Source of the DNA: Laspinema sp. D2d
Lineage (GTDB): Bacteria > Cyanobacteriota > Cyanobacteriia > Cyanobacteriales > Laspinemataceae
Reading direction: 5' to 3'
DNA: 64,000 nt
NCBI RefSeq assembly: GCF_025370755.1
Contig: NZ_JAMXFC010000039.1
Location: 1 to 64,000, forward strand
Positions 50,004 through 60,800 of the stretch are shown here, piece after piece; within the stretch, counting starts at the first letter, position 1, and every line of letters starts with the position of its first letter. Position numbers and translations under genes: made by a program. A model generated the notes under the pieces. The model saw only the letters and a program-made list of their open reading frames with translations, searched no databases and was not told where the DNA came from.

Positions 50004-51761
50004 ATGAAATCAACCAACGAACTGCTAAGAAACCAAGTAGAAAAAGCCCTAATCGCTGCCTTTGGGGAAGAACTGGCCGGGACTGATCCGGTTTTAGTAC
50101 CAACGACTAATCCCAAATTTGGGGATTATCAAGCAAATTTAGCCATGTCTTTGGCAAAGCCTTTAAAGCAAAAGCCCCGGGATATTGCCCAAAAAATCAT
50201 AGAGAATATCGATGTCTCAGAATTTTGTGAACCGCCAGAAATTGCCGGACCGGGCTTTATTAATTTTACCCTAAAACGGAGTTATTTAGAACAGCAACTC
50301 GCCGCCATTGAAGGGGATGAACGGTTAGGAATTGAACCCGTTACCCACCCGCAACGAGTGGTAGTAGATTTTTCTAGTCCCAATATTGCAAAAGAAATGC
50401 ACGTGGGACATTTGCGTTCTACAATTATTGGAGATAGCATCGCCCGAATTTTAGAATTTTGGGGACATGATGTCTTGCGCCTCAATCATGTAGGAGATTG
50501 GGGGACACAATTTGGGATGTTGATTACCTATTTACGGGAAGTATCTCCCGATGCCTTAACCACGGCGAATGCGTTAGAGTTAGGGGATTTAGTGGCCTTT
50601 TATAAAAAGGCGAAACAGCGCTTTGATGAAGATGAAGAATTCCGGGAGATGTCTCGGCAGCAAGTGGTCAAATTGCAAGCAGGCGATCGCGAGGCAATCC
50701 GCGCCTGGGAACTGCTGTGCGAACAATCCCGCCAGGAGTTTCAACAAATTTATAACTTGTTGGATATTCAGCTAACTGAACGAGGAGAATCCTTCTATAA
50801 TCCGTTGCTTTCTAAAGTTGTAGAAGATTTAGAAAATCAAGGATTATTAGTGGAAGACCAAGGTGCAAAATGTGTCTTTTTAGAGGGATTTACTAACAAA
50901 GAAGGGGAACCCCAACCGTTAATCGTTCAGAAGACCAATGGGGGATATAATTATGCCACCACTGACCTAGCGGCATTGCGGTATCGGATTGAAGAAGATA
51001 AATGCGATCGTATCATCTATGTCACCGATAGCGGTCAATCCACCCACTTTGCTCAATTCTTTCAAGTTGCTAGACGCGCCGATTGGATTCCCGACAATAT
51101 TGACGTGGTTCATGTCCCCTTTGGATTAGTTTTAGGAGAAGGTGGAAAGAAACTCAAAACCCGTGAAGGAGACACCGTGCGCTTGCGGGATTTATTAGAT
51201 GAAGCCGTCCTCCGTGCACGCGCTCAACTCGAAAGCATTATCCAAGAAGAAGGCCGTTCCGAAAGCGCAGAATTCATCGAAAATGTCTCCCGCGTCGTTG
51301 GAATTGGTGCGGTCAAATATGCCGACCTTAGTCAAAATCGGAGCAGTAGTTATATCTTTAGTTACGATAAAATGCTCTCCCTCCAAGGCAATACCGCACC
51401 CTATATGCTCTATGCCTTTGTCCGCATTCAGGGAATTAGCCGCCAAGGCAATATCGATTTCGACAATCTCAGTTCTGATATTCAAATTAAATTGGAAGAA
51501 GAGACGGAATTAGCCTTAGCCAAACATATCCTGAGTTTAAGTGAAGTTCTCAAAGAAGTAGAAAAAGAGTTGTTGCCGAATCGTCTGTGTGAGTACCTCT
51601 ATCAACTCAGCAAAAAATTCAATCAGTTCTACGAAAACTGTCCCGTATTGCAAGCAGACGAACCACAGCGCACCTCCCGCTTATTGCTTTGTGATTTAGC
51701 AGCAAAAACCTTAAAACTTGGGTTGTCTTTATTAGGGATCCAACTCATTGACCGGATGTAA
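50004..51761 (+). CDS. argS: Arginyl-tRNA synthetase ArgS
   Basis: This class I synthetase charges tRNA-Arg. From ATG 50004 ([16 protein letters not shown]) it has 585 residues, normal for the family; an in-frame Met at 49953 would add 17 residues without homology. Features: N-terminal Add-1 domain, [21 protein letters not shown] with the HIGH-type HVGH at 133-136, [17 protein letters not shown] as the KMSKS equivalent, and a C-terminal DALR anticodon-binding domain ending [12 protein letters not shown]. Confidence 0.96.
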   Translation: MKSTNELLRNQVEKALIAAFGEELAGTDPVLVPTTNPKFGDYQANLAMSLAKPLKQKPRDIAQKIIENIDVSEFCEPPEIAGPGFINFTLKRSYLEQQLAAIEGDERLGIEPVTHPQRVVVDFSSPNIAKEMHVGHLRSTIIGDSIARILEFWGHDVLRLNHVGDWGTQFGMLITYLREVSPDALTTANALELGDLVAFYKKAKQRFDEDEEFREMSRQQVVKLQAGDREAIRAWELLCEQSRQEFQQIYNLLDIQLTERGESFYNPLLSKVVEDLENQGLLVEDQGAKCVFLEGFTNKEGEPQPLIVQKTNGGYNYATTDLAALRYRIEEDKCDRIIYVTDSGQSTHFAQFFQVARRADWIPDNIDVVHVPFGLVLGEGGKKLKTREGDTVRLRDLLDEAVLRARAQLESIIQEEGRSESAEFIENVSRVVGIGAVKYADLSQNRSSSYIFSYDKMLSLQGNTAPYMLYAFVRIQGISRQGNIDFDNLSSDIQIKLEEETELALAKHILSLSEVLKEVEKELLPNRLCEYLYQLSKKFNQFYENCPVLQADEPQRTSRLLLCDLAAKTLKLGLSLLGIQLIDRM

Positions 51762-51764
51762 AGC

Positions 51765-51810
51765 ATTGGGTGCATTAGAGCCTGAGTTTTGGATTCGTAA
51801 TGCACCCAAT
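51765..51810 (+). terminator. argS downstream hairpin
   Basis: ATTGGGTGCATTA (51765-51777) is exactly complementary to 51798-51810. It starts 4 bp after the argS stop; there is no strong T-run. Confidence 0.65.
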
Positions 51811-51836
51811 TATATCAAACTCTATTCGTTTGAATC

Positions 51837-52613
51837 ATGTACGATATCTTATGTCGATTTCTAATTGATAAATTTAGCCGGGACTTTGCCTCCTTGTTAA
51901 TGGGAAAACCCATCGACTTAACGATTTTCAGTCCCAAAGAACTCTCCGTACTCCGTAGAACCCATTCGCGCCGATTCTCTGATTCTCCACCAGTCCGAAC
52001 ATTCGGTATTGCATATAGAATTCCCAACCGACCCCGATGAAGAGATTCCATTTCGCATGGCCGACTATCGGCTACGCGGGTATCGACGCTTTCGGGAAAA
52101 GATATGCGCCAGGTGGTGATTTACCTCAGAAAAACCAATTCGTCATTAGTCCATCAAACCGAATTTATTCTCCCACAAATGACTCATCGGTTTGAGGTCA
52201 TCCGTCTCTGGGAGCAACCCACCGAACTGTTTTTAAATGCACCGGGTTTATTTCCATTTGCTGCCTTAACCCGCACAGAAAATGCCGAAGAGGTGTTAAA
52301 CGAAGTTGCTCAATTAATTGAACGCATCGATAACCGACAACAACAGGCGAATTTAGTAGCGGCTTCTTCGGTTCTAGCTGGGTTAGTATTAGATCGAGAG
52401 TTAATTAACAGGATTCTCCGGAGGGACATTATGCGTGAGTCACCCATTTATCAAGACATTTTAGCCGAAGGACGCCAGGAAGGACGCCAGGAAGCGATCG
52501 CCGAAATTGCCAGGAATCTACTGCTCAGTGGAATGTCCGTGGAACAAATCATGAATGTCACAGGATTAACCCGAGAACGAGTTGAGCAATTGACTAACCG
52601 CGATTCCGAGTAA
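51837..52613 (+). pseudogene. Rpn/PDDEXK-type nuclease, frameshifted
   Basis: The parts match the cyanobacterial Rpn-like (recombination-promoting nuclease / putative transposase) family. MYDILCRFLIDKFSRDFASLLMGK starts in frame 1. After a 7-bp tandem duplication (CTCCGTA at 51944-51950 and 51951-51957) the sequence continues in another frame as VEPIRADSLILLHQSEH.VLHIEFPTDPDEEIPFRMADYRLRGYRR (with the D...ExxF-type catalytic strand). A one-base loss in an A-run near 52100 then returns to frame 1 (MRQVVIYLRKTNSSL...). The net change is +6, but frame 1 has a stop between, so the full protein is not made. The 169-residue C-terminal part (from 52104) remains open. Confidence 0.8.
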
Positions 52614-53106
52614 TTCGCTGGATCCGGTTCAGTTGAAAAGTTGGGTAAAAATGCCTGGATTCGATGCCAATACAGGGATGACAGGCATTTTTATTTAAAC
52701 TTATCAACAGAGTTAATCCATCTTTATAGACTTCTATTATTGCTATGCGTGAATCATCCATTTATCAAGAGATTTTTGCCGAAGGTTTCGAGATTGGTTT
52801 CAAAGAAGGACTAGAAGAAGCACGTCAGGAAGCACGCCAGGAAACGATCGCCGAAATTGCCAGGAATCTACTGCTCAGTGGAATGTCCGTGGAACAAATC
52901 ATGAATGTTACGGAATTAACCCGAGAACAAATTGAAGAACTAACCCCCCGCGACTCCGAGTAAGGCGCTAGATCCGGTGCAGTAGAAAAATTGGGTAAAA
53001 AATGCCTGGATTCGATGCCAATGCAGGAATGACAGGCATTTTTATTTAAAGGTATCCCCGCTTACCCACGGAGTGAATCCATCGTTGTAAACTTCTATAA
53101 TGGCAG
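52431..53106 (+). repeat. Tandem duplication of the Rpn gene 3' end
   Basis: Unit 1 starts at 52431 (ATGCGTGAGTC within the nuclease gene) and unit 2 at 52745 (ATGCGTGAATC). Each holds the last ~60 codons, the stop, a similar CAGGCATTTTT terminator (52647-52692 and 52997-53043) and a similar 40-bp trailer. Unit 2 is longer by a ~12-codon insert. The copies are diverged by many single changes, so the event is not recent. Confidence 0.85.
52745..52963 (+). CDS. Duplicated Rpn C-terminal tail, 72 residues
   Basis: MRESSIYQEIFAEGFEIG... and then IAEIARNLLLSGMSVEQIMN nearly repeat the C-terminus of the gene at 51837-52613, with a small helix insert (FKEGLEEARQEARQE). It contains only the helical tail with the HTH-like SVEQIMNVTELTREQIEEL motif and lacks the nuclease core. 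It comes from a tandem duplication. The reading frame has stayed open, so translation is possible, but no ribosome site is evident. I read it as a gene fragment. Confidence 0.5.
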   Translation: MRESSIYQEIFAEGFEIGFKEGLEEARQEARQETIAEIARNLLLSGMSVEQIMNVTELTREQIEELTPRDSE

Positions 53107-53136
53107 AATAAACCGCCATTTTAAGGAGCTTCTTAA

Positions 53137-53937
53137 ATGAATTTAGCGATACTGTTCGGGTTGGGAATTTGTACTGGATTGCTGGCGGGACTGTTTGGAT
53201 TAGGCGGAGGAATTTTGATTGTCCCCGTCTTAAACTTATGGGGATTTCCTGTAGTGACTGCTGCTGCCACCAGTTTAATTGGGGTATTTTTAACCGCACT
53301 ATCTGGCACGATTCGATATAGTTGGACCAACCAACTAAACTGGCGAAATGCGTTGCAAATTGCTCTGTTTGGGGTTCCTGCGGTCCAAATGGGAGCTTGG
53401 CTGGCTCGACATCTTCCTGATAGCTGGTTGGCTATTTCTTTTTCTATATTATTATTAGGAGCTATTTATTTAATGGGATTAAGAAAGACCTTAATTGATA
53501 CGGAAAGTTTTGCCAACTTACTAGACTTAGATTCTTCGGACATTTCGGGCAAAAATCAGACCCGTTCCCGGTGGGAGTTTGCCAAAATTGGTTGTCTCGG
53601 AGGTGCGATCGCCGGATTATTTGGGATTGGCGGTGGCATTGTTATGGTTCCCTTACAAGTCTTACTCCTGGGAGAATCCATCGCCTCCGCCGTCCCGACA
53701 ACCCTCGCCGCAGTCACCGCGATCGCCGCTTCCGGTTTAGTCCAATATGCCTGGAATGGCAATGTTTTGTGGATTCCCGGTTTATGTATCGGTTGCGGTG
53801 GCATCCTCGGGGTGCAACTGGGAACCCGCCTCCTGCCTCACCTCAGCGCTACCTTAATTAATACTCTATTCCGCCTCATCCTATTTGTCTTATCTGTGTA
53901 CATGATGCATCAAGGGTTAGTCAGCGCGATCGTATAA
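53137..53937 (+). CDS. TauE/SafE-family permease, full length
   Basis: This 266-residue inner-membrane protein of the TauE/SafE (DUF81) family is built from two homologous halves. GLLAGLFGLGGGILIVPVLN and GGAIAGLFGIGGGIVMVPLQVL are the paired signature loops, with about eight helices. Members export sulfite, sulfoacetate or related organosulfonates, and the substrate here is unknown. An AAGGAG site lies nine bases before ATG 53137. The half-size relative at 54018 is 80 bp downstream. Confidence 0.88.
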   Translation: MNLAILFGLGICTGLLAGLFGLGGGILIVPVLNLWGFPVVTAAATSLIGVFLTALSGTIRYSWTNQLNWRNALQIALFGVPAVQMGAWLARHLPDSWLAISFSILLLGAIYLMGLRKTLIDTESFANLLDLDSSDISGKNQTRSRWEFAKIGCLGGAIAGLFGIGGGIVMVPLQVLLLGESIASAVPTTLAAVTAIAASGLVQYAWNGNVLWIPGLCIGCGGILGVQLGTRLLPHLSATLINTLFRLILFVLSVYMMHQGLVSAIV

Positions 53938-54017
53938 ATCCCAAAAGTATTTGTTGGCTATTGACGATTGTCCCCCAACCGAGATAATCTAACCCCAACC
54001 TGATTAGATAAATTGCC

Positions 54018-54401
54018 ATGTCTACCCTGTTAATTCAACTGCTTGTGATTGGATTAGTTGCCGGTGTCGCCGGTGGAATGTTTGGCATTGGTGGGGGTGC
54101 GATTATGGTCCCTGCAATGGTTTTGGTGCTGTCATTAGACCAAAAATTGGCAACGGGAACCTCTATCGCTGCTCAAATTTTACCCATTGGATTATTAGGT
54201 GCAATGGTCTATTATAAAAATGGCAATTTAAACTTTAAATATGCAGCAGTCATCGCATTGGGTTTACTCATTGGAAATTATTTTGGTGCTTTATTTGCCA
54301 ATCAACCCTTTATCAGTAGCGAATTTATGAAAAAACTATATGGGGCTTTCTTATTCCTCCTTGGGTTTAGATATTTGTTTCCAAATTTGTTTACCCGGTA
54401 A
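54018..54401 (+). CDS. Half-size TauE/SafE permease
   Basis: This 127-residue protein has one TauE/SafE half: GLVAGVAGGMFGIGGGAIMVPAMVLVLSLDQKLATGTSIAA, then three to four helices ending in LYGAFLFLLGFRYL. Single-half members exist and are thought to pair, either as homodimers or with a full-length partner; the gene at 53137 immediately upstream is the obvious candidate. It ends cleanly with a repeat R1 copy after the stop. Confidence 0.82.
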   Translation: MSTLLIQLLVIGLVAGVAGGMFGIGGGAIMVPAMVLVLSLDQKLATGTSIAAQILPIGLLGAMVYYKNGNLNFKYAAVIALGLLIGNYFGALFANQPFISSEFMKKLYGAFLFLLGFRYLFPNLFTR

Positions 54402-54413
54402 TGGCTATAAAAT

Positions 54414-54464
54414 CCTACACTCTAAAGGGGGGGTCTACAGGGACAAAGCCTGCCTCCGCAGGCT
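54414..54464 (+). repeat. Dispersed palindromic repeat R1, copy B
   Basis: CACTCTAAAGGGGGGGTCTACAGG, then GACAAAGCCTGCCT-ccgc-AGGCT. Same order and spacing as copy A at 22184. It lies between the half-size TauE and the GH1 gene. Confidence 0.75.
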
Positions 54465-54539
54465 GTTCAACAAAAAAACTTTAGACAATCCGATTTGATA
54501 GTATAGATTAAATTAATACAAATAGAGAGAGAAAGTTAA

Positions 54540-55889
<1,350 letters not shown>

Positions 55890-56046
55890 GATTTCCACCG
55901 GATAATAGGCCCAAACCAAGAGGCGATCGCCCCAACCGATCCACCAGTAACCCTGCCGACAATGTAGGATACCCCACCAAGGGCGATCGCATCGACTTAT
56001 AATAGAGTTAGCAATTTTATAAATAGTAGGGATAGAGTCAACCCTG

Positions 56047-56271
56047 ATGAATGTAAGCGAACTCAAAATTAATTTACCCCCAGGCTTGTCTGAGGACGAA
56101 GCTAAACTTTTTTTAGCCATCAAACTTTATGAAGTGAGCAAAGTCTCTCTAGGACAAGCGGCACAATTAGCCGGATATTCTAAACGAAGTTTTATGGAAA
56201 TTTTAGGAAAATATCAAGTTCCAGTCTTTGCCTATTCTACTGAAGAATGGCGAGAAGAATTGGGATTATAA
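56047..56271 (+). CDS. UPF0175-type antitoxin, orphan
   Basis: This 74-residue protein has a short HTH-like core: INLPPGLSEDEAKLFLAIKLYEVSKVSLGQAAQLAGYSKRSFMEIL, the UPF0175 family pattern. These normally precede a PIN-like DUF3368 toxin gene, but the 1.5 kb downstream has no such gene. It is probably an antitoxin left after toxin loss, or a free regulator. The start is ATG 56047. Confidence 0.85.
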   Translation: MNVSELKINLPPGLSEDEAKLFLAIKLYEVSKVSLGQAAQLAGYSKRSFMEILGKYQVPVFAYSTEEWREELGL

Positions 56272-56360
56272 GTTTTAGAAACACAGGAACCGATCGCCTA
56301 TTCCGTACCCAGCAAAGCCCCCTCTCCTTACAAGCGGAAGTTTTTTACACTCATAGTGAT

Positions 56361-56528
56361 TTCCCTTGTTATTAACTGCACCTCCCTCCGGTCCCCTCCC
56401 CTTGGCAAGGGGAGGGTTAGGGTGGGGTTCTTCTTGAGCGATCGCCTTCCCTTGTTATTAACTACACCTCCGGTCCCCTCCCCTTGGCAAGGGGAGGGTT
56501 AGGGTGGGGTTCTTCTTGAGCGATCGCC
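56361..56528. repeat. 86-bp tandem duplication with G/C-run palindrome
   Basis: Two copies (56361-56446 and 56447-56528) each hold TTCCCTTGTTATTAACT, a CTCCCCTTGGCAAGGGGAG palindrome, GGGTGGGGTTCTTCTTGAG and a GCGATCGC. The second lacks 4 bases in its CTCC run. The palindrome is a known common cyanobacterial repeat. Confidence 0.85.
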
Positions 56529-57408
56529 TCCTTATCCCCAACTTCACAGGAAGCCCGATCGCCCTTTGACACAATTTCCACCTCTATTGCATCCTTCCCG
56601 ATAGAATTGCTCAAAATTCGCACTGTTTCATCCTTCCTCAACCCCTATCACTTCTCACTCACTTACAAATTATTCATTGTATTAAAAAAGTAAAGATTTT
56701 CTGGTAGTGGCTAAACTTGCGCCCACTCCCCAACATTCCCTCTGTAATTTCACTAATTGACTGATACATCAATTTTAAAATTCCCCGATATATTCGTATT
56801 AATACTATTGCCAAAAAACAGTAAATAACCATCAATTTACAAATATTAATTTAATAAATTTGTGGACAAAGAAAAATTGCGTGATATACTAACGGCAAGA
56901 TTGCAAAACTACAGGAGGTCATCAAGAAAATCAGTAAATTCTTGGAATCACTCCCCATAAAATTAAAACGGTTTTCTCTACCGTTAAATCCACTATCTAA
57001 CCGCTTCACCCAAAAAGTATCCCCCAATTGGTTGATTTTAAAAGTGCGCGGTTTGAGTTGAATCGCAAAAAACCAGTTCATCCAAGTAGGTGAACCTCAA
57101 TAGACTTGAAACCCTAAATAAAAGACCCTTATCTGGTCATTCCCGCGTCAGACACCGAATCCAGGGTTCTTATCTCAGATTTCCTCTGGACTTTAATAAT
57201 AAGCACCTCCAGATCTGTGCAACCCAGGTGTCACGCCCAATCGGGTTGATTGCACCTTTTCCACAGAGTCAGAATTGACCCCGTTTTACCCGCCTAACGT
57301 AAAGCTTTGTAACAATATCCGAGATTCGGCGTAAAAACCGCATTTTCCAGCAGAGACAGTCCTAGAGAAGGGAATAGAAGGCGATCGCACCCTGACCCGA
57401 ATCAGACG

Positions 57409-57442
57409 GATCCCCCTAAATCCCCTTTAAAAAGGGGGACTT
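57409..57442. repeat. C-run/G-run palindromic repeat, second copy
   Basis: Same design as 6811-6843: GGATCCCCCTAAATCCCC, TTTAAAAA, GGGGGAC. Confidence 0.6.
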
Positions 57443-57845
57443 GGAAATCCACTCCGGTCCCGATCGCCCCCCAAACCCCAACCGTGATGCTGTTTGTAGC
57501 AAGGAGTGCGTTTATTTGATGAGTCTCATGCCTTGGCGATCGCCCATTGCCACTTCTCGGCAAAATTCCCCTAACCTTCCACAGGAGAGGGTTTCAGCGG
57601 CATCACCCCGTCAAATTTTCTCCCACCACCATTTATCCCTGCATAAAACTCATCCCGCTTCCCCAGTAAATAAATAGAGTCATTTCACCGGAGTCTATCG
57701 AAGACAAACCAGATGCGCCCCCACCCCTAACCCACTCCGTAAAACCGCCCCCAATCATCCCCACCCAGGCACCGAATCCAACCCAAACCCGTGCCTCACA
57801 CCGAAAAAACAGCCTACACCATCAAACAAAAACGAGGATAGAACC

Positions 57846-60800
57846 ATGTTGAATACCAACCTTGCCAACTCCACTCACGCCGCCTTAGTAGAAGAGTCCC
57901 TGAAAAACGCCTACAACACCTTAAGCGACTTCGCCAACCGTGAAGAATTTCTCCTCAAAATCCAAACCGCTTTTGGCGAAACCTTCCATGCGGATAAATT
58001 AGAAGGGTTACGGCAGCAGTGGATTGCCGGAGACTTTGCATCACTTCCGCAAATCGAAATCCTCACCGGAACCCAACTCCGTGGCGCAAATGCTGCTTAT
58101 GCCGGAGAAAATAATACGATTTACTTCTCCGAAGACTTTCTGAGTCAGTATGCGGATAATCTTTCCGCCATTAACAGCGTGTTGTTGGAAGAAATCGGCC
58201 ATTATGTGGATTGGCAGATTAATGATGAGGATACTCCAGGGGATGAAGGGGAATATTTTTCTAATTTAGTGCAAGGGTTTGAGTTGAGTGAGTCTCAGGT
58301 TCAGGCGTTGCAGGGTGAAGATGATGCGATCGTTTTGAATGGAGGGTTTACTATTAAAAATAGTAGCTTGAATAACCAATCTCTTCTATTGCCTTTATCG
58401 TCTAACATTCAAGGGGAACAATCAGCTACAAGTTTTTCAAATGGATACAGTTGGAATGCTGATTCTGCTTTTAATAGTTTAATTGAAGAACGAAATAAAA
58501 CTCAAATTGTTTTTATCAACGGAATTCAAACTGATAAAAATTTATTTGAAAAAACCGCAGAAAACTTATCGGAACAAGTAAATCTAAACCATCCTGTAAA
58601 TTCAGCAATTTACACTCCAGTACATAATCCTTCTTCTGTAGAGATAGGACCGATTCCAATTGTTTCATCAGTGATGGCTTTAGAAGAGACTTATACAGAT
58701 TTTCATGAAATTTTATCTAGATTGCTTTTTAAGCCAGCACTGGAAAAATGGAACGAAACAGTTGATTTTTTAAGTCCAGAATGGTTGGAAAACATAATTA
58801 AAAAAGATTTAGTAGATGGAGTTAGTAAGCATTCTGATTTATTAAGAATAATAAACGAAGAAGGCGCTAAAAGAATAGTTGATTTTTTAGAAAAATATGG
58901 AAATTTAGATGAATTTTTGTGGGAAGTAGAGAAACAATTTCTTATTCCAGGTAATACTCCCAATGATTTGTTAGAATCCTTACATCAGTTTATGTCTGAT
59001 AATCCTAGTATAGCAAGTAGTGATGTTAATTTCGGTGGAGCTGGTGCTACTGGATGGGTTGATAATGCAACTAACTTACTCAAAAGTGATAGTAATAATT
59101 CTCTAATTATTGTTGCTCATTCTCAAGGAAATTATTTTGTTGAAGATGCCCTTAGAAATACTCGCTTTTCCGGAACAAATCCGGAAAAAGTAAAAATTAT
59201 TAGGTTAGGTTCTCCAACTAATTATGAATCGCCAACTTCTACAGGTTTTGTAATTTCTAAATATGAAGACGAAGGAGATCCAGTTCCCAAGCTACAATTT
59301 TCTGGACTTCAATCAAATAAAAACAAGATTCTGCATTTTCTCACAACGTTACCCGACTTAATGGGCGATATATTGAAGGGTTTAGGTATTCACCACAGTG
59401 CAGACCTTCCTTTTGTGGGTTATTTTAACCGAGAAGATTTCAAGGCCGATTTTCGAGATAGTTTTGAAGCACTCAATCCAAAGGGTTATTACTTTTCTCC
59501 GCTATCACCATCTGGTGTACCCACATTAACGGAAAATGGTTGGGTATCCACGGGTTCTAATCACGGAGACTGGATAGAAGGACAAGAAATTGCCAGAGGG
59601 GAAGTATTTTTTGATCTTGCAGGAAATGATGTTGTCCGTGCGAAGGGAGGAGACGATATCATTAATGGGATGCAGGGCTATGATTTTCTAGATGGAGGTA
59701 ATGGTAACGATGTAGTAAATTATTCTCTCAGCGATCATGGCATTTCTCTTAAAATAGACAAATTAGGTGGTTCTGATATTTATCGAGTAACTGATGATGG
59801 ATATGGAAATGAAGATATTCTTGTTGATATTGAAATAATTATTGGTTCAAATGCAAAGTTTGGTGGATTTGTAGGCCCAGTACCTCCAGGAACTCAAAGC
59901 TTTGCTGATAAAATTTCTGGTGGAAACGGTAATGATTACTTTTTTGGACTTGGGGGCAGTGATGAATTAAAGGGAGGCGCAGGACGTGATTTGTTAAATG
60001 GGGGAAATGATGCAGATTGGATTTATGGAGGAGATGAAGATGCTGGAACACCGGGAGATATAATTATTGGCGGTGAAGGAAGCGATAAAATTTGGGGTGG
60101 AAAAGGTGTAGACGAAATTCATGGAGATCGAAACGAAATTCAAGATTATGATGGAGATATTGTTGTTAGTGATGCTGAAGCCAGCTTTACCTCCTTTAGT
60201 TCAACACTTAACGCCGAAGCATCTGAACAAGGATTCAATCCTGGTTTGGTATTAAATTCTCTACCTCCAGAAGCTTCTAATTTTAATACTACTGGAGTTT
60301 ATGAAGATGAAATATATGGTGGCGATGATGCAGACAGAATCTATGCAGGCTTTGGTAATGATACAGTTTCTGGGGGTCATGGTAATGATTTAATTTATGG
60401 GGAAACAGGAGCCGATCTTATCACTGGAGACGACGGCCACGACAGCATCCAAGGCAACGAAGGAAACGATAACATTTCCGGTGGCGACAACGAAGACACC
60501 ATCCAAGGCAACGAAGACAACGATATCATCACCGGCGACAACGGCAACGACTACATCGAAGGCAACACCGGCGACGATCGCATCTCTGGCGGCAACCAGG
60601 ATGACCAAATCTTCGGCAACGAAGGCGAAGACAACATCACCGGAGATGCCGGTCAAGATAACATCGAAGGCAACGACGGCAACGACAGCATCCAAGGCAA
60701 CGATGGTTTAGACACCATCTCCGGCGGCAACGCCAAAGACACCATTTCCGGCGGCAACGACAGCGACCAAATCTTCGGAGATGCCGGAGACGACAGCATC

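Larger units (their letters stand above)
56272..57845. other. 1.6-kb repeat-rich gene desert
   Basis: No convincing gene. It contains an 86/82-bp tandem duplication (56361-56528), an AT-rich patch (56680-56870), a C-run/G-run repeat (57409-57442) and, at the right end, the RTX gene leader with AGGA at 57835-57838. Short open frames here show no family resemblance. The TTGATTTTAAAAGTG patch near 57030 could belong to a decayed gene. Confidence 0.5.

Noticed and set aside
57090-57677. Two short plus-strand frames upstream of the RTX gene
   Set aside because: Second one spans a dispersed C-run/G-run repeat; neither has family resemblance.
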